From Lachnospiraceae bacterium (GTDB lineage: Bacteria; Bacillota; Clostridia; Lachnospirales; Lachnospiraceae), in NCBI GenBank assembly GCA_910575035.1, contig CAJTDL010000022.1, positions 1-64,000 of the forward strand: a stretch of 64,000 bases of DNA. The letters are read 5' to 3'. The notes beneath the pieces are model-generated. The model had not been told where the DNA came from, did not search any database, and saw only the letters and a list, made by a program, of their open reading frames with translations. Shown piece by piece: positions 17,320-26,071 of the stretch (the first letter of the stretch is position 1; each line of letters begins with the position of its first letter). Made by a program: the position numbers and the translations under genes.

Positions 17320-17967
17320 ATGAAAAAAAGGACAAAAGAAATCTTATCCCGGTTAGATAACGCCTATGGCACCGAACATCGCTGCTACTTAAACCATAAC
17401 AATGCCTGGCAGCTATTGATTGCTGTTATCTTAAGCGCCCAATGCACGGATGCCCGTGTAAACATTGTAACCAAAGACTTATTTCAAAAATACAGCACAT
17501 TAGAAAGATTTGCAGCTGCTGACATTGAAGAAATGGAACAAGATATCCGTTCCATTGGCTTTTACCACAACAAAGCCAGGAACATCATCTTATGCGCCAG
17601 AAAATTAATCGAAGAATTTGGCGGCGAGGTTCCCCGCAGTCTGGAGGATCTTACATCCCTTCCGGGCGTAGGCCGTAAAACCGCAAATGTGATCCGGGGG
17701 AATGTTTACAATGACCCTAGCGTTGTGGTGGACACCCATGTAAAACGGATTTCCAAGCGCCTGGGGTTAACACAGGAGGAAGACCCTGAAAAAGTGGAAT
17801 ACGATCTGATGAAAGCCCTTCCCAAAGACCACTGGATCTTATATAATATTCAGATTATAACATTAGGAAGAACCATCTGCACAGCCCGAAGCCCTAAATG
17901 CAGTGAATGCTTTTTAAGCGACTTATGCAAGGCGGAGGATAAAAGAAAGAAAAAGGCTGAAAAGTAA
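17320..17967 (+). CDS. nth: Endonuclease III (DNA glycosylase/AP lyase)
   Basis: The 215-residue enzyme removes oxidised pyrimidines and cleaves the abasic site. It shows the helix-hairpin-helix LPGVGRKTANVI with the catalytic Lys, the catalytic Asp in VVDTHVKRISKRL, and the four-cysteine iron-sulfur loop C-x6-C-x2-C-x5-C at the C-terminus. The length is normal for Nth. It starts 16 bases after the radical SAM gene behind AAAAGGAG and is likely co-transcribed. Confidence 0.95.
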   Translation: MKKRTKEILSRLDNAYGTEHRCYLNHNNAWQLLIAVILSAQCTDARVNIVTKDLFQKYSTLERFAAADIEEMEQDIRSIGFYHNKARNIILCARKLIEEFGGEVPRSLEDLTSLPGVGRKTANVIRGNVYNDPSVVVDTHVKRISKRLGLTQEEDPEKVEYDLMKALPKDHWILYNIQIITLGRTICTARSPKCSECFLSDLCKAEDKRKKKAEK

Positions 17968-18022
17968 AGTGGGAGGACAGGGATTCAAAAGGGAGCCTAA
18001 TACTTTTTAGAAAGGAAGCATT

Positions 18023-18745
18023 ATGTTGGAAGATTATGTGGTAGTAGATTTGGAAATGACAGGCTTAAGGATCAAGGCAGACCGCATTCTGGAAATTGGG
18101 GCAGTAAAAATAGAAAGCGGCATAGAAACAGCTGCTTTCCACTGTATGGTGAACCCCCATATGGAAATCCCGGCAGAAATCGCAGCCTTGACAGGTATCA
18201 CCGATGAAATGGCGTCCCAAGGCTGTGAAGCCGCTGAGGCTGTAAGGGATTTTATAGCATTTTCCGGCGCACTTCCCTTAATAGGGCATAATATACGGTT
18301 TGACTACAGCTTTTTAAAACAGACGGCTATTAACCACAGCTTTCCATTGGAAAAAGAATGCTTGGACACATTAAAGCTGTCACGCAAATTTTTGACAGAG
18401 GCAGAGAAAAAGACATTGGATTATCTTTGTAAATATTTGGGCATCTATCGAAAAAAAAACCACCGTGCCCTGGAAGACGCTAAAGCAACTAATGAATTGT
18501 TCCGATATTTACAGGAGAAATTTGGCGGGATGGATCCTTCCGCTTTTGTGCCTGCGCCTATTCTGTGTAAGCTGAAGAAGCAGGGGCCGGCCAGCCCCAG
18601 GCAGATCAAACGCTTAATGGAGCTTGCCGCTTACCATAACATAGAGTTAAGGGCAGATGCCAAAAGCCTGACCAAAAGCGAGGCTTCCCGTATCACAGAC
18701 AAAATCCTAGCAGCCTATGGGAAGATCCCCAAGAATCTGCCTTAA
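18023..18745 (+). CDS. DnaQ-like DEDDh 3'-5' exonuclease
   Basis: The 240-residue protein has all three exonuclease motifs: VVVDLEMTGL (ExoI), GHNIRFDYSFL (ExoII) and HRALEDAKAT (ExoIII, DEDDh type), in the first ~165 residues. The C-terminal 60 residues are basic and helical (SPRQIKRLMELAAYHNIEL), resembling a small nucleic-acid-binding module. It is a stand-alone exonuclease (epsilon/PolC-exo type) of DNA repair or RNA processing. It follows nth by 55 bases, and the pair may form a repair unit. Confidence 0.85.
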   Translation: MLEDYVVVDLEMTGLRIKADRILEIGAVKIESGIETAAFHCMVNPHMEIPAEIAALTGITDEMASQGCEAAEAVRDFIAFSGALPLIGHNIRFDYSFLKQTAINHSFPLEKECLDTLKLSRKFLTEAEKKTLDYLCKYLGIYRKKNHRALEDAKATNELFRYLQEKFGGMDPSAFVPAPILCKLKKQGPASPRQIKRLMELAAYHNIELRADAKSLTKSEASRITDKILAAYGKIPKNLP

Positions 18746-18757
18746 TCCAGCTTGTTA

Positions 18758-19363
18758 TCATGCGCCATATTGTTCCAGCATAGAGAGGATTGGCTGCTTC
18801 ATCAGGGAGTTTAGCTTATTGGCATAAGATTTCAATTCCTGTACCTTATGCATATCACCTTCCTGTTGGTATAATTCTGCAAGAAGCTTATACGTGGCTT
18901 TGATATCACTGCCGATTTCCACGGCATAAGACAAAACCGCAATGGCCTCCTTGGGCTGCGAGAGCTCTTGCAGGCGGCGGCCCCAGGAATTGAGCGTCCG
19001 GACTAGCAGCGTGAAGTTTTGGTCATACTCTGTAAGGGCAGGCAGGTTTGCAGCGCCGTACTGCAGCTTTAAGTCTGTATTGCTGATGCCGGTCAGGTTC
19101 AGGATTTTTTTGTCCTTTAACGCTATTACCTGTGATTCGCACTGCCCTAAAAAATCGTCAGGAAACAGGGCAAAGGGAAGGCTTACGCCTGTAAAATCCA
19201 CATAGTCCAGGTTTGAGATATCCTGCTTACGGGTGGCGTTCGCCTCATTTTCCCGCTGCCAAAATTCCTGCTCTGCTTGCTGGCCGTCCCGTTCTGCCTT
19301 ACTGCGTTTATAGGCGAATACGCCCAGAAGGATGACGAACCATCCCAAAAATAGAGGAAACAT
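18758..19363 (-). CDS. Membrane-anchored TPR-like protein
   Basis: The 201-residue protein begins with one hydrophobic helix (FPLFLGWFVILLGVFAY), followed by a charged linker and a helical C-terminal half with TPR-like pairs (LNSWGRRLQELSQPKEAIAV; YKLLAELYQQEGDMHKVQEL). The N-terminus therefore anchors a cytoplasmic scaffold. ATG 19363 was chosen over an upstream in-frame start because AAGGA lies before it and the membrane helix begins at once. It is divergent from the tiny membrane-protein gene at 19430. Specific function unknown. Confidence 0.7.
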   Translation of the reverse strand: MFPLFLGWFVILLGVFAYKRSKAERDGQQAEQEFWQRENEANATRKQDISNLDYVDFTGVSLPFALFPDDFLGQCESQVIALKDKKILNLTGISNTDLKLQYGAANLPALTEYDQNFTLLVRTLNSWGRRLQELSQPKEAIAVLSYAVEIGSDIKATYKLLAELYQQEGDMHKVQELKSYANKLNSLMKQPILSMLEQYGA

Positions 19364-19429
19364 AATGATCAAATTCCTTTCTAAAAATTTTAATGAAGCT
19401 ATTATAAAATAATTTGGAGGTGAGCACAA

Positions 19430-19534
19430 ATGAACTTTAACAACCCTAAAACCAAAAAAACATTTGCGGCAGTTGTAGCCGTTATACTGGTGGCGTCTAT
19501 GGTCGTTTCATTATTCCTTTCTGCGTTTGCCTGA
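19430..19534 (+). CDS. 34-residue single-pass membrane micropeptide
   Basis: ATG 19430 follows a strong GGAGGTGAGCACAA site and encodes a short basic head (MNFNNPKTKKTF), one membrane helix (AAVVAVILVASMVVSLFLSA) and a stop. Size and layout resemble the Prli42/DUF4044 class of tiny Gram-positive membrane proteins, one of which anchors the stressosome in Listeria. The resemblance is in form only and homology is not shown. It is transcribed divergently from the TPR-like gene with 66 bases between the start codons. Confidence 0.7.
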   Translation: MNFNNPKTKKTFAAVVAVILVASMVVSLFLSAFA

Positions 19535-19618
19535 CGGGCTGCGCATAAAGAAATTCCATTCGTTCATAATATACAGAAAATAGGCAGTTATGTCAACGAA
19601 ATTCGTTGTTTTCGTGTC

Positions 19619-19646
19619 TTGAAAAGTTGTTTTTTTATGTTAGAAT
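19619..19646 (+). promoter_or_regulatory. Probable promoter of the VanW-family gene
   Basis: TTGAAA at 19619-19624 and TAGAAT at 19641-19646 are 16 bases apart, and a second -10-like TATAAT lies at 19661. Just upstream, AACGAAATTCGTT (about 19595-19607) is a perfect 13-base palindrome that could bind a regulator. The start codon follows at 19694 with TAGGAGAAAAGG. Confidence 0.55.
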
Positions 19647-19693
19647 TATAGTTAGTAGCCTATAATCATAGCATAATAGTAGGAGAAAAGGGT

Positions 19694-21394
19694 ATGAAGA
19701 AAAATTTTAAAATGTACTTATCGATTGCCGCCGCAGTATTGGCATTGGGGATGGCTGCAGTTGCTTTCATCCCTGTAAATGCAGAGGTGAAGGAAACAGA
19801 CACCCTTCCCGGGCGCGTATATTTTGGAGAGATTTCCGTAGGCGGAATGACACAGGCAGAGGCGGAAGCGGCAGTAGAAGAATATATGAAGGGCATACAG
19901 AGCCAGACGATTACGGTTAAGGCAGGGAAGAACACGGCGCAGATCCCTGTGTCCCAGTTAGGCGTTGCCTGGTCTAACCCAGAGATTGTCACAGAGGCGG
20001 CAGGCCTTGGAAAAAGCGGGAATCTGATCACCCGTTATAAAGCCATGAAGGATTTGGAAAATACAGACAAGGTATATGACCTTTCTTTTGAGGTAGATAG
20101 CCAGAAGGTAGAGCAGGCACTGAAGGCCAATGCAGAGAAGCTGAATACAGAGGCTGTAGATGCGCAGCTTTCCAGGGTAAGCGGCGGATTTGACATTAAG
20201 CCCGGCAGCCAGGGCGTGAATGTAAATATTGAGAAGTCCTTAGAAGTATTGAATAAGTTTTTTGACACAGAGTGGAAGGGCGGTTCTGGAACGGTTGAGC
20301 TTGTGGCGGATGTGGTTGACCCTAAGGCTACAGAAGAGGAGTTTGCCAAGGTAAAGGATTTGCTGGGCAGTTTCCATACTTCCTATTCCAGCTCCGGCGC
20401 AGGGCGTTCTAAAAATGTGGAAAATGGGGCGAACCTGATCAATGGGGCTTTGCTGCTCCCAGGAGAAAGTTTTTCTGTTTATGAGGCGGTCAGCCCCTTC
20501 GATGCAGAGCATGGGTATGAGCTGGCAGGATCTTATGAAAATGGGACTACCGTAGAGACATATGGCGGGGGGATCTGCCAGGTGTCTACGACATTATACA
20601 ATGCAGTGATCCGTGCAGAGCTGGAGGTGACAGAGCGGTCGAACCATTCCATGATCGTAAATTATGTGGATCCTTCCGCAGATGCAGCCATTGCGGGGAC
20701 ATATAAGGATCTGAAATTTGTCAACAATACAGATGCCCCTATTTATATTGAGGGCTATACGGCCGACAGGGAGCTTTATTTTAATATTTTCGGGCATGAG
20801 ACAAGGCCGGCAAACCGTGAGGTGTCTTTTGTCAGTGAAACATTGTCCACAACACAGCCAGGTACCCAATATCAGGCAGCGCCAAGCAAGCCGATTGGGT
20901 ATATTTCCCAGACACAGTCTTCCCATACAGGGTATACTGCCCAGTTGTGGAAGGTTGTAACGGTAGATGGAGTAGAGGAGAGCCGTGAGGTCTTTAATAA
21001 GAGTTCCTATAATGCATCGCCAACGATTATACAGGTAGGGACGGCTTCCAGCAATCCATCTGCAGTAGGTGCTATGAATGCAGCGATTGGCAGCCAGAAC
21101 AGAGGAGCCATTAATGCGGCTATTGCCCAGTGGAATGATGCGGCTCTTGCGGCAGCAGCGGCAGCAGCACAGCAGCAGGCAGAGGCGGAGGCAGCAGCAC
21201 AGCAGCCCCCAGAAGGGCAGCAGCCCCCAGAAGGCCAGGAAGGCGAAGGCGGGCAGCCGACAGAAGGCGGTGATGCAAATCCAGGCGGTGAAAATCCGGA
21301 GGATAACAAGACAGAGGAGAACAAGCCGGAGGGAGGCGGCGGAGAGCCGCTGGCTCCAGAGAATCCGGAAGGCGGAGAAGGCGCGGAAGGGTAA
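19694..21394 (+). CDS. VanW family protein with peptidoglycan-binding-like domain
   Basis: The 566-residue protein has an N-terminal membrane or signal segment (residues ~7-28), then a PG_binding_4-type region (YFGEISVGGMTQAEAEAAV; repeated at lower similarity to ~residue 200). The VanW domain follows at ~residues 235-400 with NLINGALLLPGESFSVYEAV and YGGGICQVSTTLYNAV. The C-terminal ~75 residues are Ala/Gln-, Pro/Glu- and Gly/Glu-rich low complexity. Exported VanW proteins occur across clostridia and are thought to act on the cell wall; the biochemical role is unsettled. VanW here does not imply vancomycin resistance, because no other van gene is present. Confidence 0.85.
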   Translation: MKKNFKMYLSIAAAVLALGMAAVAFIPVNAEVKETDTLPGRVYFGEISVGGMTQAEAEAAVEEYMKGIQSQTITVKAGKNTAQIPVSQLGVAWSNPEIVTEAAGLGKSGNLITRYKAMKDLENTDKVYDLSFEVDSQKVEQALKANAEKLNTEAVDAQLSRVSGGFDIKPGSQGVNVNIEKSLEVLNKFFDTEWKGGSGTVELVADVVDPKATEEEFAKVKDLLGSFHTSYSSSGAGRSKNVENGANLINGALLLPGESFSVYEAVSPFDAEHGYELAGSYENGTTVETYGGGICQVSTTLYNAVIRAELEVTERSNHSMIVNYVDPSADAAIAGTYKDLKFVNNTDAPIYIEGYTADRELYFNIFGHETRPANREVSFVSETLSTTQPGTQYQAAPSKPIGYISQTQSSHTGYTAQLWKVVTVDGVEESREVFNKSSYNASPTIIQVGTASSNPSAVGAMNAAIGSQNRGAINAAIAQWNDAALAAAAAAAQQQAEAEAAAQQPPEGQQPPEGQEGEGGQPTEGGDANPGGENPEDNKTEENKPEGGGGEPLAPENPEGGEGAEG

Positions 21395-21489
21395 GGTGCG
21401 GTTGGTTTTCCCCAGTAAGTTGATCTGGGACAATGCAAAAATGAAAGTATAGCGGAGAGTGGCTTTTCAGGTTGATAGTTTAATCCATG

Positions 21490-21541
21490 AAAACTGCCAA
21501 GGAATGACTTAGAGAAGTGGGAGTTGTTTCTTGGCAGTTTC
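21490..21541 (+). terminator. Terminator after the VanW-family gene
   Basis: AAACTGCCAAGGAA pairs with TTCTTGGCAGTTT across a 23-base loop, followed by CTTCTT. It lies about 95 bases after the VanW-family stop codon. Confidence 0.6.
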
Positions 21542-21552
21542 TTCTTACGTAA

Positions 21553-21604
21553 GTGTATCCCCGCCCTGGGAGGGCATGTATTACGGGGCGCCCTAGAGGG
21601 TGTA
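21553..21604 (+). repeat. Third copy of the CCGCCCTG repeat family
   Basis: GTATCCCCGCCCTGGGAGGG, followed by CATGTATTACGGGGCGCCC and TAGAGGGTG, matches the two direct repeats at 12983-13114. It lies just before the HypE/ThiL-like gene. Confidence 0.6.
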
Positions 21605-21659
21605 ATTTTATCAGCGCATTAGATTAGCAGGAAAAAGGAATCGCAGGAGGAATGTCAGA

Positions 21660-22643
21660 ATGAAGGTTGGGAAGGTGCCGGAGAGCATATTGAAACGGTC
21701 TGTGCTGCGTCAGATACATACCAGGAGAGAAGAAGTCCGAATGGGAGCTGGCGTGGGGGAAGATTGTGCGGCTGTAAAGCTGGCAGAGGATGAGGTGTTT
21801 GTGGTTTCTACGGATCCGATTACAGGGACGGCAGCGGATATTGGGCGCCTTTCCATGCATATCACAATGAACGACCTGGCTTCCTCTGGGGCAGAGCCGG
21901 TTGGGGTGATGCTTACAGTCCTGCTTCCTGAGGGCAGTGAGGAAGCAGATTTGAAAAAGATCATGGGGCAGGTGGAAGAGGTTTGCGCAGAATGCCAGGT
22001 GCAGATAATGGGTGGGCATACGGAAGTGACCCGGGCGGTTTGCCAGCCGCTGATTAATGTGTGCGGGGTTGGGAAGGCGAAGGAAGGGAAGCTGGTGACT
22101 ACTTCTGGGGCAAAGCCTGGAGATGATATCCTGGCTACCAAATGGATTGGGCTGGAGGGCACATCTATTTTAGCAAAAGAGAAGGCGGAGGAGCTTTTGG
22201 GGCATTACCCAGATTGGTTTGTGGAAAAGGCGCAGGGGTTTGACCAATATCTGTCAGTACTTCCGGAAGCGGAAGCAGCGGTGCAGGCCGGGGTCAGCGC
22301 CATGCATGATGTGACAGAAGGAGGGATTTTCGGGGCTCTTTGGGAAATGGCGGAGAGTTCTGGGATTGGGCTGGAGATTGACTGGAAGAAAATACCAGTA
22401 AAGCAGGAAACCATTGAGGTCTGCGAGTTTTTTCAGATTAATCCTTATGAGCTGATTTCCAGTGGGTGTATGCTGATAGCGGCTCCAGATGGGAATCAGG
22501 TGGCGTGGGAGCTGGAAAGGAGGGGGATCCATGCAGTGGTCATTGGGAAAGCAACGGAAGGGAATGACCGATTACTGTGGAATGGAGAGGAGAAACGGTT
22601 TTTAGAGCCGCCAAAGGCGGATGAATTGTATAAGGTTTTGTAA
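21660..22643 (+). CDS. AIR synthase-related protein (HypE/ThiL-like)
   Basis: The 327-residue protein has the PurM/AIR-synthase fold: acidic metal/ATP loop GVGEDCAAVKL, then VSTDPITGTAADIGRLSMHI and the conserved NDLASSGAEPVGVML, with MGGHTEVT in mid-protein and MHDVTEGGIFGALWEM in the second domain. HypE, ThiL and SelD share this fold. There is no hydrogenase maturation or thiamine gene beside it, so the exact ATP-dependent reaction is not known. It lies 126 bases before an Lrp-type regulator. Confidence 0.8.
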   Translation: MKVGKVPESILKRSVLRQIHTRREEVRMGAGVGEDCAAVKLAEDEVFVVSTDPITGTAADIGRLSMHITMNDLASSGAEPVGVMLTVLLPEGSEEADLKKIMGQVEEVCAECQVQIMGGHTEVTRAVCQPLINVCGVGKAKEGKLVTTSGAKPGDDILATKWIGLEGTSILAKEKAEELLGHYPDWFVEKAQGFDQYLSVLPEAEAAVQAGVSAMHDVTEGGIFGALWEMAESSGIGLEIDWKKIPVKQETIEVCEFFQINPYELISSGCMLIAAPDGNQVAWELERRGIHAVVIGKATEGNDRLLWNGEEKRFLEPPKADELYKVL

Positions 22644-22769
22644 AAAAGCGGAAAATGTGATAAGATAAGCTATATTTGTATTGCCGAAGGTGGTTTTGAA
22701 TGGATTTTGGCATATAGTTATATAAGGCGGAACCGTTCGCTATATTTTAAGGACAAGGAGGCAGCGCCA

Positions 22770-23258
22770 ATGGAAATGCGAGAGAAAATTTTGACGTTTA
22801 TTGAAAAAAACAGCCGGGTGGATTTAAAGGATCTTGCTGTGATGCTTGGCACAGAAGAGGCCGTTGTGGCAAATGAGCTGGCAGCTATGGAGGAAGAGCA
22901 TATTATCTGTGGCTACCATACATTGATTGACTGGGAAAAGACCAGCTTGGAGAAGGTGAATGCCCTGATTGAGGTGCGGGTGACGCCCCAGCGCGGCAGG
23001 GGGTTTGACAGTGTGGCAGAGCATATTTATAATTATCCAGAGGTGAATGCAGTGTATCTGATCTCTGGAGGCTATGACCTGTTGGTTACATTGGAAGGGA
23101 AGACTTTGCGCGAAGTGGCGCAGTTTGTTTCGGATAAATTGTCCACACTGGATTCTGTGCTGAGTACCAAGACAAATTTTATCTTGAAAAAGTACAAGGA
23201 CCATGGGACGATCATTGCAAAGCCGAAGGAAGATGAAAGGATGTTGGTGAGCTTATGA
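22770..23258 (+). CDS. Lrp/AsnC-family transcriptional regulator
   Basis: The 162-residue protein has an N-terminal winged HTH (REKILTFIEKNSRVDLKDLA, HTH to ~residue 50) and a C-terminal RAM-like alpha/beta domain (VNALIEVRVTPQRGRGFDSV; AVYLISGGYDLLVTLEGKTL). The C-terminal domain usually senses an amino acid. The start is fixed by AAGGAGG at 22755-22761; longer in-frame starts back to 22707 lack such a site. Its stop overlaps the next start in ATGA, so it is translationally coupled to the aminotransferase and may control it. Confidence 0.85.
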   Translation: MEMREKILTFIEKNSRVDLKDLAVMLGTEEAVVANELAAMEEEHIICGYHTLIDWEKTSLEKVNALIEVRVTPQRGRGFDSVAEHIYNYPEVNAVYLISGGYDLLVTLEGKTLREVAQFVSDKLSTLDSVLSTKTNFILKKYKDHGTIIAKPKEDERMLVSL

Positions 23259-24433
23259 GAAATCCATTGTCCAGCCGTATTGTGGAGATTCCTTTTTCTG
23301 GGATTCGGAAATTCTTTGATATTGCAGCAGAAATGACGGATGTGATCTCTCTTGGCGTGGGGGAGCCGGATTTTGATACGCCCTGGCATATCCGCGATGA
23401 AGGGATTTATTCCCTGGAAAAAGGGCATACGGCTTATACTTCCAATGCAGGGCTCAAGGAATTGAAGATAGAGATTGCAAAATATTTGGAGCGGAGGTTT
23501 CAGGTAGCTTATGATTTTGACAAGGAGATGCTGATTACAGTAGGCGGCAGCGAGGCCATTGACCTTGCTATGCGGGCCATGCTGGATCCAGGGGATGAGG
23601 TGCTGATCCCGCAGCCCAGCTATGTTTCTTATGTGCCTTGTGCTACCCTGGCAAATGGGGTTCCTGTGATCATTAATCTGAAGGAAGAAAATGATTTCCG
23701 GTTGACAGCCCAGGAGCTGGAGGATGCCATTACGCCTAAGACGAAGATTTTGGTGCTTCCGTTCCCCAATAATCCCACAGGGGCAATTATGGAACGGGAG
23801 GATCTGGAGGCGATTGCCAGGGTGGTGATCCAGCATGATTTGTTTGTGGTCAGTGATGAGATTTATGCAGAGCTTACATATCTGGAAGGCAAAAGCCATG
23901 TGACCATTGCTTCCCTTCCAGGGATGCGGGAGCGCACGGTTCTGATCAATGGGTTTTCAAAAGCTTATTCTATGACGGGCTGGCGGCTGGGGTATGCCTG
24001 TGCGCCAGAGGCGATCATGGAGCAGATGCTGAAAATCCATCAGTATGCCATTATGTGCGCGCCCACGACCAGCCAGCATGCAGCTGTGGAGGCTGTGCGC
24101 AACGGTGACAGGGATGTGGAGGAGATGCGGGATGAGTATAATGGGAGAAGGCGCTATGTGATGAAGCGGTTCCGGGATATGGGGCTGCAGTGCTTTGAGC
24201 CGTTTGGGGCGTTCTATATGTTTCCCTGCATTCAGGAATTTGGGCTGTCCTCGGATGATTTTGCTACCCAGATGCTCCAGGAGGAGAAAGTGGTAGTTGT
24301 GCCAGGGACAGCTTTTGGGGATTGCGGCGAAGGGTTTTTGCGGATTTCCTATGCGTATTCTTTGGAGAGCCTGAAGGAGGCCTTAGACCGGATGGAGCAT
24401 TTTATCCAGAGGGTGCGGGCATCGAAAGGGTAA
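23255..24433 (+). CDS. Pyridoxal-phosphate aminotransferase class I/II
   Basis: The 392-residue fold-type I aminotransferase shows LGVGEPDFDTPWHI at the N-terminus, VGGSEAIDLAMRAML, the NNPTGAI motif, SDEIYAEL, and the PLP lysine in INGFSKAYSMTGWRLGYA. Members act on aspartate, aromatic or branched amino acids; specificity cannot be read here. Coupling to an Lrp regulator suggests amino-acid control. Confidence 0.9.
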   Translation: MRNPLSSRIVEIPFSGIRKFFDIAAEMTDVISLGVGEPDFDTPWHIRDEGIYSLEKGHTAYTSNAGLKELKIEIAKYLERRFQVAYDFDKEMLITVGGSEAIDLAMRAMLDPGDEVLIPQPSYVSYVPCATLANGVPVIINLKEENDFRLTAQELEDAITPKTKILVLPFPNNPTGAIMEREDLEAIARVVIQHDLFVVSDEIYAELTYLEGKSHVTIASLPGMRERTVLINGFSKAYSMTGWRLGYACAPEAIMEQMLKIHQYAIMCAPTTSQHAAVEAVRNGDRDVEEMRDEYNGRRRYVMKRFRDMGLQCFEPFGAFYMFPCIQEFGLSSDDFATQMLQEEKVVVVPGTAFGDCGEGFLRISYAYSLESLKEALDRMEHFIQRVRASKG

Positions 24434-24532
24434 GGGATGGGAAATCCTGGTTTTCAGATGTTTTGGGCTTTGAGGGAAATGATAGCGGAAATGGGGTTTC
24501 TGTAGATAGAAGGGAAAAGGCAGGGAAAAGCA

Positions 24533-25039
24533 ATGGCGAGGTTTCATATTGTGCTTTTTGAGCCGGAGATTCCGGCGAATACGGGGAATATTGGGCGTAC
24601 TTGTGTGGCCACGGGGGCGAGCCTTCATCTGATCGAGCCGCTGGGTTTTTCTTTGAGTGAGAAGGCAATTCAGCGGGCGGGGATGGATTATTGGAAGGAT
24701 CTGGATGTGAGGAGGTATATTAATTGGCAGGATTTTCAGGAGAAGAATCCGGGGGCGAAGGTTTATATGGCGTCTACAAAGGCCAGGCAGGTGTATACGG
24801 AGGTGCATTATGAGCCAGATTGCTATATTATGTTTGGCAAGGAGAGCGGCGGGATTCCAGAAGAAATCTTAAAAGGGCATCCCCAGGATTGTGTGCGGAT
24901 ACCAATGCTGGGAGAAACCCGTTCTTTGAATTTGTCCAATTCTGTTGCGATTGTGCTGTATGAGGCGCTGCGGCAGAATCAGTTTGCAGGGATGAATTTG
25001 GAGGGGCAGCTGCATCGGCTGCACTGGGATTATGCATAA
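24533..25039 (+). CDS. trmL: tRNA (cytidine/uridine-34-2'-O)-methyltransferase TrmL
   Basis: The 168-residue SPOUT methyltransferase methylates the wobble ribose in certain leucine tRNAs. It shows NTGNIGRTCVATGASLHLIE (motif 1), FGKESGGIPEEIL (motif 2) and MLGETRSLNLSNSVAIVLYE (the knotted motif 3). The length is normal for the short TrmL type. Its last codons lie in a 36-bp direct repeat with the sequence right after the stop. Confidence 0.9.
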   Translation: MARFHIVLFEPEIPANTGNIGRTCVATGASLHLIEPLGFSLSEKAIQRAGMDYWKDLDVRRYINWQDFQEKNPGAKVYMASTKARQVYTEVHYEPDCYIMFGKESGGIPEEILKGHPQDCVRIPMLGETRSLNLSNSVAIVLYEALRQNQFAGMNLEGQLHRLHWDYA

Positions 25040-25076
25040 GAGTAGCTGTACCGTCTGCGCTGGGATTATGCATAAG
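25024..25076 (+). repeat. 36-bp tandem duplication at the trmL 3' end
   Basis: CTGGGATTATGCATAAG occurs at 25024-25040 (with the stop codon) and again at 25060-25076, a period of 36 bases, with similar CGGCTGCA/CGTCTGCG flanks. The second copy has no coding role. Confidence 0.75.
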
Positions 25077-25182
25077 TGCAGCCATAATATATGGTATTAA
25101 AAAGAGTGGTACAGTGATAGTTATTGGAACATATATTGGGAGTAATGCAAAGAGGTAAGTTTTTTGGACAAAAGGGTGTATT

Positions 25183-26043
25183 ATGAATTTTATTAAAGCG
25201 CGGAAACTGAAATTTGAATATATCAGGCGGGATGAAGAGGGGAATGTGGAAGGGCTTCTGACGGCGCTGGACAGTGTGGATCTGGATGTGCGGCAAGGGG
25301 AGTTTGTGGCGATTCTGGGGCATAATGGCTCTGGGAAATCCACCCTTGCCAAGCATTTGAATATGCTTTTGCAGGCAGAAGAGGGGACGCTGTGGGTGGA
25401 TGGGAAGGACGCCATGGATGGGGGGAATGTCTGGGATATCCGTAAGTCCACAGGCATGGTATTCCAGAACCCGGATAACCAGATCGTTGCCAGCGTGGTG
25501 GAGGAGGATGTGGCATTTGGGCCGGAAAATCTAGGCATTCCCACAGGGGAGATTTGGAAGCGTGTGGAAAACAGCCTGCAGTCTGTGGGCATGGTGCGTT
25601 ACCGCAGCCATTCCCCCAATAAGCTTTCTGGCGGACAGAAGCAGAGGGTTGCCATTGCCGGGGTCATGGCCATGGAGCCGAAATGCATTGTGCTGGATGA
25701 GCCGACGGCCATGCTGGATCCCAATGGAAGGAGGGAAGTGCTGGAGGCAGTACAGGCGCTGAACCGGGAAAAAGAGGTTACCTTGATTTTGATCACCCAC
25801 TATATGGAAGAGGTAGTTCAGGCAGATAAAGTCTATGTGATGGACAGCGGGAAAGTGGTGATGCAGGGGACGCCCCGGGAAATTTTTTCCCAGGTGGACA
25901 GGCTAAAAAAGTATCGGCTGGATGTGCCCCAGGCCACCCTTTTAGCCTATGAACTGCGTAAGGCGGGGATGGATCTGCCAGAAGGGATATTGACCTGGCA
26001 GGAATTGGCGGAGGCATTGTGCAGCCAATATCAGGCAAGATAG
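25183..26043 (+). CDS. ecfA1: Energy-coupling factor transporter ATPase EcfA1
   Basis: The 286-residue ABC ATPase of the ECF vitamin/micronutrient importers shows Walker A GHNGSGKST, Q-loop MVFQNPDNQIVASVVEEDVA, signature LSGGQKQRVAIAG and Walker B CIVLDEPTAMLD. The extended Q-loop context is typical of EcfA proteins. With EcfA2 and EcfT downstream it forms the shared energising module; no S (substrate-binding) subunit is encoded here, so it must serve S proteins elsewhere (group II). Confidence 0.9.
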   Translation: MNFIKARKLKFEYIRRDEEGNVEGLLTALDSVDLDVRQGEFVAILGHNGSGKSTLAKHLNMLLQAEEGTLWVDGKDAMDGGNVWDIRKSTGMVFQNPDNQIVASVVEEDVAFGPENLGIPTGEIWKRVENSLQSVGMVRYRSHSPNKLSGGQKQRVAIAGVMAMEPKCIVLDEPTAMLDPNGRREVLEAVQALNREKEVTLILITHYMEEVVQADKVYVMDSGKVVMQGTPREIFSQVDRLKKYRLDVPQATLLAYELRKAGMDLPEGILTWQELAEALCSQYQAR

Positions 26044-26071
26044 GAAACTAGGAGCCGCATAGGTAGAAAAA

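Noticed and set aside
19694-21394. Vancomycin-resistance gene vanW
   Set aside because: VanW-family proteins are widespread outside resistance operons, and no vanH, vanA/B, vanX or vanRS gene is present.
20594-21433. 279-codon minus-strand open frame
   Set aside because: Antisense to the VanW-family gene; rich in Arg/Cys/Leu by-products of the reverse strand and without a start site.
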